From CBDAQD01 sp965275905 (GTDB lineage Bacteria > Pseudomonadota > Alphaproteobacteria > Rhizobiales > JAJFHC01), in contig CBDHYJ010000081.1 of the NCBI GenBank assembly GCA_965275905.1, forward strand, positions 1 to 64,000: DNA of 64,000 nucleotides, read 5' to 3'. The notes beneath the pieces are model-generated. The model searched no databases. It was given only the letters and a program-made list of their open reading frames with translations, and was not told the origin of the DNA. Shown piece by piece: positions 1-6,181 of this stretch. Numbering within the stretch: the stretch's first letter is position 1; each line of letters starts with the position of its first letter. The position numbers were made by a program, and so were the translations under genes.

Positions 1-1
1 G

Positions 2-388
2 AATTCCGCAAAACTAATGCATTGGCTCCTTCATCACCCCGATGCGGTCCGGGCTTCTGAAGCAACCGGCTTTGAGATCATGCACCGCAAGTTGAAGAGC
101 TACGCATCCAAGTACAAACTGAAGGGAAAGGACCCACGTTTGGCAATTTGGGTTTCCGACATCCGCCATCAGGCTCGCGGCGGTAAGACGAAGATCAAGG
201 CTGCGCTGGCCAAGCCGACACTGAATCAGCAACTTGACGCCCTTTCGAAGGTCGACATCTACAGCAGCAAGTTTCCCAAGGGACAGTACCTTTCAAGGCG
301 CAAGGCCGTGAAAAGGTCAATCTCAGTTCTGGATGCAGAGAAACGATTCAAGGGCGTTGTGCTCGGCGATGCTGATCTGCCGCTGTAA
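2..388 (+). CDS. hypothetical protein, 5'-truncated by the window edge
   Basis: I do not recognise this protein. The reading frame is open to the first bases of the window, so the visible ~127 residues are probably the C-terminal part of a longer gene; an internal ATG at 17 could also start a 123-residue protein. It is basic (many Lys/Arg), has no membrane segment and no obvious catalytic motif; the middle holds a Lys-rich stretch and an Arg/Lys-rich RRKAVKRS block. It ends in TAA at 386-388, 82 bases before the convergent RidA-like gene, with a palindromic dispersed repeat between. A phage or cell-wall enzyme tail is possible but unsupported. Confidence 0.4.
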   Translation, partial: NSAKLMHWLLHHPDAVRASEATGFEIMHRKLKSYASKYKLKGKDPRLAIWVSDIRHQARGGKTKIKAALAKPTLNQQLDALSKVDIYSSKFPKGQYLSRRKAVKRSISVLDAEKRFKGVVLGDADLPL

Positions 389-428
389 CGATACCTATGG
401 ATCCGAAGCGGCCCCACGGTCAGAAACG

Positions 429-472
429 ATCCCGGATCACACTTCGCTCGTCCGGGATGACATTTGATGTCA
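429..472. repeat. dispersed palindromic repeat with two adjoining hairpins, terminator-like
   Basis: ATCCCGGA (429-436) pairs with TCCGGGAT (451-458) across a 14-base loop. Directly after it TGACAT (458-463) pairs with ATGTCA (467-472), overlapping the stop of the minus-strand RidA-like gene. The pattern (TCCGGGAT followed by TGACA, loop rich in CTTCGCTCG) resembles a short palindrome dispersed in many alphaproteobacterial genomes. Lying between convergent genes, it probably ends transcription from both sides. Confidence 0.6.
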
Positions 473-862
473 CCCCGGAAGGACCGCCGTCACCTCGATC
501 TCCACCTTCGCGCGGTCCTCGACCAGCGCCACCACCTGCACCAGGGTCATGGCCGGGAAGTAGCGTCCGATGGCGCGGCGGTAGGCATCACCTAGCCCCT
601 CGAGATTGTCGACATAGTCGCGCTTGTCGGTGACATACCAGGTCATGCGCGCGATGTGCTCAGGCCCGGCACCGCCCGCCTCCAGAATCGCGACGATGTT
701 CCTGAGCGCCTGCTCGGCCTGCTCGACGAAGTCGTCGGTGTGGAACACGCCCTGCCCGTCCCAGCCGACCTGACCGGCCACGAACAGCATGCGGCCCTCG
801 GCAATGACGCCGTTCGAGAAGCCGCTCGGCTTGGCCCAGTTTGCGGGATTGAGATAGTCCAT
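470..862 (-). CDS. RidA/YjgF/UK114-family protein lacking the catalytic arginine
   Basis: A 130-residue protein with the whole chorismate-mutase-like fold of RidA proteins (AGQVGWDG near 29-36, C-terminal VEIEVTAVLP at 120-129). RidA proper hydrolyses enamine/imine intermediates using Arg105 in a PAR-S/T motif; here the corresponding segment reads YFPAMTLV with Met105, so the classical deaminase residue is missing and it belongs with the Arg-less Rid subfamilies. It is the last gene of the 2-aminobenzoate operon, 10 bases after the thioesterase. By inference it could handle an amino-substituted alicyclic CoA intermediate or its free acid; 2-aminomuconate deaminases are also members of this superfamily. 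Confidence 0.85.
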   Translation of the reverse strand: MDYLNPANWAKPSGFSNGVIAEGRMLFVAGQVGWDGQGVFHTDDFVEQAEQALRNIVAILEAGGAGPEHIARMTWYVTDKRDYVDNLEGLGDAYRRAIGRYFPAMTLVQVVALVEDRAKVEIEVTAVLPG

Positions 863-872
863 TTTCGCCCCT

Positions 873-1295
873 TCACTGTGCCGCCGCGGGCACGCTGTAA
901 TCCGTCATTCTTGCCTTGAGATCTTCCGGCAGCCGCACCGGCCGACGGCTGTCGAGATCCATGTAGGCCAGTACCATCGTCGCTTTCAGCCGCAGTTCGC
1001 CGCCGCAGACCGCTTCGAGTGCAATGGTGAAGCTCGACCCGCCGATGTCGGCAACACTCAGCCTGAAGGTCAGCGGGTCGCCGAGATCGCTCGGCGCGGT
1101 GAACCTGATATCGATCGACACCACCGGCACGCCCTTCCGGTCGGCCATGTGCATATCCGGAAACGCCCGGTCCATGGCCGCGAACCATTCCTCGACGGTC
1201 TGGTTGATCATCTCGAAATAGCGCGGATAGAACACGATCCCCGCCGGATCGCAGTGCTGGAAACGCACCGGAATCACGGTCTCGAAGGCAGCCAT
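873..1295 (-). CDS. acyl-CoA thioesterase, 4-hydroxybenzoyl-CoA thioesterase (hot-dog) family
   Basis: A 140-residue single hot-dog protein. The signature RFQHCDPAGIVFYPRYFE at 11-28 contains Asp16, matching the nucleophilic/basic Asp of Pseudomonas 4-hydroxybenzoyl-CoA thioesterase. It hydrolyses aryl- or alicyclic acyl-CoA to free acid and CoA in the cytoplasm. Its ATG overlaps the stop of the upstream CoA ligase by one base (TGATG), so the two are translationally coupled. In this operon it may release CoA from stalled intermediates. It could also produce gentisate from gentisyl-CoA for the second aromatic cluster, which has no thioesterase of its own; that is inference. Confidence 0.88.
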   Translation of the reverse strand: MAAFETVIPVRFQHCDPAGIVFYPRYFEMINQTVEEWFAAMDRAFPDMHMADRKGVPVVSIDIRFTAPSDLGDPLTFRLSVADIGGSSFTIALEAVCGGELRLKATMVLAYMDLDSRRPVRLPEDLKARMTDYSVPAAAQ

Positions 1296-2941
1296 CAGCT
1301 GTTGCCCTCGCGCAGGCGGAAGCGCTGGATCTTGCCGCTCTCGGTCTTCGGCAGCTCACCGACAAAGGCGACCGCGCGCGGATATTTGTACGGCGCGATA
1401 CGCTGCTTGACGTAATCCTGCAGGTCCTTCGCGAGCGCATCGTCGGCAATGGCATCGGGCGACGGCACGACGAAGGCCTTGACGATCTGCCCGCGCTCCT
1501 CGTCCGGCACACCGACGACAGCGCATTCGGCCACGGCACCGTGGGACAGCAGCGCGTCCTCCACTTCCGGACCGGCAATGTTGTAGCCGGAGGAAATGAT
1601 CATGTCGTCCGCGCGTGCCTCGAACCAGAAATAGCCGTCCTCGTCGACGCGGTATGCATCGCCGGTCAGGTTCCAGCCGTCGGCGACGTATTCTCGCTGG
1701 CGATCATCCGCGAGATAGCGGCAGCCGGTCGGGCCGCGCACCGCAAGCCGGCCGACCTCGCCCGGCGGCAGGGGTTTCATGTCCGGCCCCATGACGCACG
1801 CCTCATAACCGTGGATCGGCTTGCCGGTCGCACCCGGCCGCACCGCGCCCGGCGGTGTTGCGATGAAGATATGCAGGAGTTCGGTCGCCCCCAGACCGTC
1901 GACCATCTCGACGCCCGTCGCCTCGACCCAGGCGGTGTAGGTCGCGAGCGGCAGTCCCTCGCCCGCCGATACGGCGGCCCTGAGCGAAGAAAGATCGAAC
2001 GTGCCCTGAGGCGCCGACCTGATCTGCGCCGTCATGGCCCGGTAGGCGGACGGCGCGGTGAAACAGAGCGTGGCCCCGGCCTCCGCGATGGCGGGCAGCA
2101 GCACGGGCGGCGGTGCCGCCTCGATCAGATAGCTAGACGCCCCGTGGCGCAGCGGGAACGTCGCCAGACCGCCAAGCCCGAAGGTAAAGGCAAGCGGCGG
2201 ACTGCCGATGAACACATCGTCCGGCGTCACGTTCAGCACGGATTTGGGGCACGCATCGCAGATGATCAGCAGGTCCCGGTGGAAATGCATGGTGCCCTTG
2301 GGCGCCCCGGTCGTGCCTGACGTGAACCCGATCAGGACGACGTCGTCCCGCCCCGTTTCGACATTGTCGAACGTCTCCGGTTTCGCCGCCATACGCTCTT
2401 CGAGCTGGGCACCTGCGCCTGTCTCGCCGGATCCGTTGAAATAGACGACCTTTTCGAGCACCGGCGATTCCCCGACGGCGATCTCCATCTCCTCGGCCAG
2501 CCGCTCATCACAAAGCGCCAGGTGGACCTGCCCCTTCTCCGCGATGACCTTGAGCTCCTTGGCCCGCAGAAGAGGCATGGTGGTGACCGCGATGCCGCCG
2601 GCCTTGACGACCCCCAGCCAGCAGGCGACCACCATCGGGTTGTTGGCCGAGCGCAGCAGCACCCGGTTGCCGGGCACGAGGCCCAGATCGTCGACGAGGA
2701 CGTTGGCGATCCGGTTGGCGCGCGCCAGAAGGTCACTGTAGGTCCAGGACTCATTGGGGCTTCTCAGAGCGACCCGGTCGCCGTGACCCTGCGCGACATG
2801 GACATCCACCAGTTCGGCCGCACAGTTGATCTTCTCGGGATACTGGAATTCCGGATCGTCCAGCAGGAATGTCGGCCACTGGTCCTCGGGCGGCAGGTTG
2901 TCCCGGGCGAACGTGTCGACATGGGCGGTGTAGCCTAGCAT
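1295..2941 (-). CDS. benzoate-CoA ligase family enzyme, probable 2-aminobenzoate-CoA ligase
   Basis: A 548-residue AMP-forming acyl-CoA synthetase. The ATP-binding signature FTSGTTGAPKG lies at about 206-216 and the adenylation lysine in ESGKIQRFRL is K537. The N-terminus (MLGYTAHVDTFARDNLPPED) is typical of 2-aminobenzoate-CoA ligases. I chose ATG at 2939-2941 because it sits four bases after the acyl-CoA dehydrogenase stop; an upstream start would run well into that gene. It activates anthranilate as 2-aminobenzoyl-CoA, the substrate of the fused monooxygenase encoded first in the same operon. Substrate choice is inferred from context; benzoate or salicylate are alternatives. Confidence 0.88.
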   Translation of the reverse strand: MLGYTAHVDTFARDNLPPEDQWPTFLLDDPEFQYPEKINCAAELVDVHVAQGHGDRVALRSPNESWTYSDLLARANRIANVLVDDLGLVPGNRVLLRSANNPMVVACWLGVVKAGGIAVTTMPLLRAKELKVIAEKGQVHLALCDERLAEEMEIAVGESPVLEKVVYFNGSGETGAGAQLEERMAAKPETFDNVETGRDDVVLIGFTSGTTGAPKGTMHFHRDLLIICDACPKSVLNVTPDDVFIGSPPLAFTFGLGGLATFPLRHGASSYLIEAAPPPVLLPAIAEAGATLCFTAPSAYRAMTAQIRSAPQGTFDLSSLRAAVSAGEGLPLATYTAWVEATGVEMVDGLGATELLHIFIATPPGAVRPGATGKPIHGYEACVMGPDMKPLPPGEVGRLAVRGPTGCRYLADDRQREYVADGWNLTGDAYRVDEDGYFWFEARADDMIISSGYNIAGPEVEDALLSHGAVAECAVVGVPDEERGQIVKAFVVPSPDAIADDALAKDLQDYVKQRIAPYKYPRAVAFVGELPKTESGKIQRFRLREGNS

Positions 2942-2945
2942 CCCC

Positions 2946-4124
2946 CTAACTCCCCACTGCGGCCTGACCCAGCACCTGCCGGGCAATGACGACCTTCTGG
3001 ACCTCGGATGCACCCTCGTAGATCCTCAGCGCCCGGATCTCCCGGTAAAGCTGCTCGACCGTGTTGCCGGAGACGACACCCTCGCCGCCGAAGATCTGCA
3101 CAGCCTTGTCGATGACCCGCTGCGCCGCTTCCGTCGCATGCAGCTTTGCCATGGAGGCCTCGCGCGTCACGCGCGGCGCGCCGTTGTCCTTGGTCCAGGC
3201 GGCGCGGTAGACCAGCAGCGCCGCCGCGTCGACCTCCAGAGCCATGTCCGCGATCATGCCCTGGACAAGCTGAAGGTCGCCCATGGGTGCACCAAACAGG
3301 TGCCGGTTGTTGGCCCGTGCCGAAGCTTCGTCCAGTGCCCGGCGGGCAAAGCCGAGCGCCGCCGCCCCGACGGTCGACCGGAAGATGTCGAGCGTTGCCA
3401 TGGCGATCTTGAAGCCCTCGCCCGGATTGCCGAGCATGGCGGAAGCGGGAATCCAGCAGTCGGCGAATTCGAGACGGGCCAGCGGATGCGGCGCGATGAC
3501 GTCAATCCGCTCGGCAATCTTAAGCCCGGGCGTTTCCGCGTCGACGATGAAAGCGGATAAGCCGCGTGCGCCCTCGCCTTCGCCGGTCCGCGCGAAGACC
3601 GTGTAGAAGTCGGCGATGCCGCCGTTCGAAATCCAGGTCTTCGACCCGTTCAGCACATAGTCTTCGCCATCGCGGGTGGCGGTCGTCGCGAGAGCGGCGA
3701 CATCGGAGCCGGCCTCGGGTTCGGACAATGCGAAGGCCGCTATTTTGTCGCCTTCGCGGACCTTGTGAAGGTAGGCCTGTTTCTGCTCATCCGTGCCGGC
3801 AAGCGTGATCGGACCGCTGCCCAGTCCCTGCATGGCAAAGGAGAAGTCGGCCAGCCCGTTATGGCGCGCAAGCGTTTCGCGGATCAGGCAGAGGGAGCGG
3901 ACATCGAGCCGCTCGAAACGGCCGCCGCCTTCGCTCGGAACCGAGAACTCAAGCCATTTACCCGCAGCAAGGCGCGACACGATCTCCCGGCACGACGCGT
4001 CGACGTCGCTGCCGTGAACAGCCTCCCCTGTCATCTCAGCGGCAGCCCAGCTATCGAGGTCCCGGGCAAGCGTGCGGTGATGCTCGTCGAAAAACGGCCA
4101 GTCGAGGAAGGTGCGATCGGGCAT
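2946..4124 (-). CDS. acyl-CoA dehydrogenase
   Basis: A 392-residue FAD enzyme with the standard three-domain order. FALSEPEAGSD in the first half and WISNGGIADFY further on are the flavin/substrate signatures, and IYEGASEVQK near the end carries the catalytic base Glu370. It introduces a 2,3 double bond into an acyl-CoA and passes electrons to ETF. It is the fifth gene of the 2-aminobenzoate operon, two bases after the crotonase gene, so its natural substrate is probably an alicyclic or ring-opened CoA ester rather than a fatty acyl-CoA. That substrate assignment is inference. Confidence 0.92.
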   Translation of the reverse strand: MPDRTFLDWPFFDEHHRTLARDLDSWAAAEMTGEAVHGSDVDASCREIVSRLAAGKWLEFSVPSEGGGRFERLDVRSLCLIRETLARHNGLADFSFAMQGLGSGPITLAGTDEQKQAYLHKVREGDKIAAFALSEPEAGSDVAALATTATRDGEDYVLNGSKTWISNGGIADFYTVFARTGEGEGARGLSAFIVDAETPGLKIAERIDVIAPHPLARLEFADCWIPASAMLGNPGEGFKIAMATLDIFRSTVGAAALGFARRALDEASARANNRHLFGAPMGDLQLVQGMIADMALEVDAAALLVYRAAWTKDNGAPRVTREASMAKLHATEAAQRVIDKAVQIFGGEGVVSGNTVEQLYREIRALRIYEGASEVQKVVIARQVLGQAAVGS

Positions 4125-4126
4125 CT

Positions 4127-4930
4127 CTAATCCCCTTCAAATACAGGCCGGTCCTTTGCCACGAACGCGTCGTAGGCCCGCCTGAAGTCCCGCGTCTGCA
4201 TGCAGATGGCCTGGGCCTGGGCTTCCGCCTCGACGGCCTGCTCGACGGTCATGCTCCATTCCTGGTTGAGCATGGTCTTGGTCATCATGTGCGCGAAGTT
4301 CGGCCCGTCCGCGAGTTTCGTGGCGAACTGTATCGCCTCGTCATGCAGCGCCTCGGCATCGCACAGCCGGTTGAAGAACCCCCAGCGCTCGCCTTCTTCC
4401 GCGCTCATGGAACGGCCGGTGTAGAGCAGTTCGGCCGCCCGCCCCTGGCCGATCACGCGGGGCAGCATGGCGCAGGCGCCCATGTCGCAACCGGCCAGCC
4501 CGACGCGAACGAACAGGAAGGCGGTTTTCGCTTCCGGCGTCCCGAAACGGATGTCGGAGGCGAGCGCCACCATCGCGCCGGCGCCTACGCAGACCCCGTC
4601 GATCGCGGCAATTACCGGTTGCGGACAGGCCCGGATCGCCTTCACGAGATCGCCGGTCATGCGCGTGAATTCGAGCAGTCCCTTCATGTCCCGCTCAAGC
4701 AGCGGGCCGATGATGTCATGCACGTCACCGCCCGAGCAGAAATTGCCGCCCGAACTGCCAAACACGACCGCAGAGACGTCGTCGGCGTAAACAAGATCCC
4801 GGAAACAGTCACGCAATTCGGCGTAGGACTCGAACGTCAGCGGATTCTTGCGGTCGGGCCGGTTCAGTGTGATGACGGCCACGTCGCCGTCCATGCGCCA
4901 GTCAAAATGTTTCGGCTTGAAGTCCCTCAT
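4127..4930 (-). CDS. crotonase-superfamily enzyme, possibly a ring-opening acyl-CoA hydrolase
   Basis: A 267-residue crotonase-fold protein with the oxyanion-hole motif FCSGGDV (64-70) and GVCVGAGAM (112-120). Both hydratase glutamates are missing: Met120 stands where enoyl-CoA hydratase has Glu144, and Arg142 sits near the Glu164 site. Instead Asp149 in AGCDMGAC occupies roughly the place of the catalytic Asp in 4-chlorobenzoyl-CoA dehalogenase and, within one residue, of BadI/MenB. It is therefore unlikely to be a simple hydratase; hydrolytic ring cleavage of a cyclic beta-keto acyl-CoA would suit the pathway. Its ATG overlaps the MarR stop (ATGA, 4927-4930). Confidence 0.85.
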   Translation of the reverse strand: MRDFKPKHFDWRMDGDVAVITLNRPDRKNPLTFESYAELRDCFRDLVYADDVSAVVFGSSGGNFCSGGDVHDIIGPLLERDMKGLLEFTRMTGDLVKAIRACPQPVIAAIDGVCVGAGAMVALASDIRFGTPEAKTAFLFVRVGLAGCDMGACAMLPRVIGQGRAAELLYTGRSMSAEEGERWGFFNRLCDAEALHDEAIQFATKLADGPNFAHMMTKTMLNQEWSMTVEQAVEAEAQAQAICMQTRDFRRAYDAFVAKDRPVFEGD

Positions 4931-5412
4931 GACCGCTCCTCCTTCGAGGCCGACTCCTTGAGGATGCCGAGCAGCCGCGAGAGCTCCGCCGCATCGTCTT
5001 CGGTCAGGCCCGCGAACATCTCGTCGATCCAGCCGGCATGACGGTCGGCCATGGAGGCGAACCGCTTGCGCCCCTTCTTGGACAGCGCGACATAGGATGA
5101 TCGCCGGTCGCCCGGATGCGGCATGCGCATGACCAGCCCCTCCTCCGCCATGCGGTCCACCAGCCCGGTGACATTGCCGTTAGATACCATGAGCTGGCGC
5201 GACAGCTCGCCCATGGTCAGCCCGTTCTCGTTGCGGGCAAGGATCGCCAGCACGTCGAACCGGGGCAGCGTGGTGTTGAAATCGGATCTGAGACGGGTCC
5301 GGACTGACTGTTCGATCGTGGTCGTGCAGGTCAGAAGCCGCAGCCAGAGACGCAGGTGCGCGCGGGTGTTCTCGCTCTGCAGCCGCGCGCTCAACTCAGC
5401 GGTTTCGCTCAT
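4927..5412 (-). CDS. MarR-family transcriptional regulator
   Basis: A 161-residue protein with a MarR winged helix: LTMGELSRQLMVSNGNVTGL is the recognition region and PHPGDRRSSYVALSKKG the wing. It lies in the middle of the catabolic operon, overlapping the SDR gene upstream and the crotonase gene downstream by four bases each, so it is made together with the enzymes. MarR proteins of this kind (BadR, HcaR type) usually repress aromatic operons and respond to aryl-CoA ligands. The palindrome at 8532-8549 ahead of the first gene is a plausible operator. Confidence 0.9.
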   Translation of the reverse strand: MSETAELSARLQSENTRAHLRLWLRLLTCTTTIEQSVRTRLRSDFNTTLPRFDVLAILARNENGLTMGELSRQLMVSNGNVTGLVDRMAEEGLVMRMPHPGDRRSSYVALSKKGRKRFASMADRHAGWIDEMFAGLTEDDAAELSRLLGILKESASKEERS

Positions 5413-6176
5413 GGCATGACTCCTCCTCCGTCAATGGCAATGGCCTGCCCATTGATCGATGCGGCTCCGCCGCCGCAAAGCCACAGGACCGTATCGGCAA
5501 CCTCTTCCGGCGTAACGAAACGACCCTGCGGGTTATCCTTCAGCAATGTCTTGCGGGCCTCTTCGATGGAGAGCCCGGTCTTGGCGGCGATGTTGTCGAG
5601 TGTCGCCGCCAGCATGTCCGTTTCCGTGTATCCCGGACAGACCGCGTTGGCGGTGACACCGGTCCGTGCGACCTCAAGTGCCAGCGCCCGCGTCATGCCC
5701 ACGGCCCCGTGCTTCGCCGCGCAATAGGCCGCGACGTAGGCGTATCCCGTAAGCCCGGCGGTGCTGGCCACGGTCACGATCCGGCCCCAGCCGGCATCGG
5801 TCATCTCCTTCAGGACCGTCTGCGTGCAGCGGAAGACGCCGGTGAGATTGACCGACAGCATGCTGTCCCACTGATCCGCGGTGATCGCACCGAACGGGGC
5901 GGACTCGCCGTAGCCTGCATTGTTGATCAGGATCTGCACCGGCCCGAAACCGTCACGCGCCTTCTCGAATGCTGCGTCGACCGAAGCCTGATCCGTGACG
6001 TCACAGGTCACGGCTTGCGCATTGCCAAGGCGGTCGGCCATTTCACCGATGGGTCCTTCGCTGCGGCCCATCACGGTGATGCGCGCGCCGTTGGACGCCA
6101 GAATTTGTGCAATCGCGGCGCCGATGCCGCTGCCGCCGCCAGTGATCACCGCGTGTCTGTCCTGAAGGTCTGTCAT
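5409..6176 (-). CDS. SDR-family NAD(P)-dependent oxidoreductase (3-hydroxyacyl-CoA dehydrogenase type)
   Basis: A 255-residue classical short-chain dehydrogenase: ITGGGSGIGAAIA (10-22) binds the nucleotide, NNAGYGE follows, and the Ser...Tyr-x3-Lys active site is formed by ASTAGLTGYAYVAAYCAAK. The C-terminal AIDGGGVMP is typical of the family. In this operon it probably oxidises the hydroxyl group on the alicyclic CoA product of the aminobenzoyl-CoA monooxygenase/reductase to a ketone, with NAD+. It starts five bases after that gene ends. Exact substrate is inferred. Confidence 0.9.
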   Translation of the reverse strand: MTDLQDRHAVITGGGSGIGAAIAQILASNGARITVMGRSEGPIGEMADRLGNAQAVTCDVTDQASVDAAFEKARDGFGPVQILINNAGYGESAPFGAITADQWDSMLSVNLTGVFRCTQTVLKEMTDAGWGRIVTVASTAGLTGYAYVAAYCAAKHGAVGMTRALALEVARTGVTANAVCPGYTETDMLAATLDNIAAKTGLSIEEARKTLLKDNPQGRFVTPEEVADTVLWLCGGGAASINGQAIAIDGGGVMP

Positions 6177-6181
6177 CGTCT

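Noticed and set aside
1..6. Window begins exactly with GAATTC (EcoRI site).
   Set aside because: Could hint at a cloned insert, but one site proves nothing; no vector sequence is visible.
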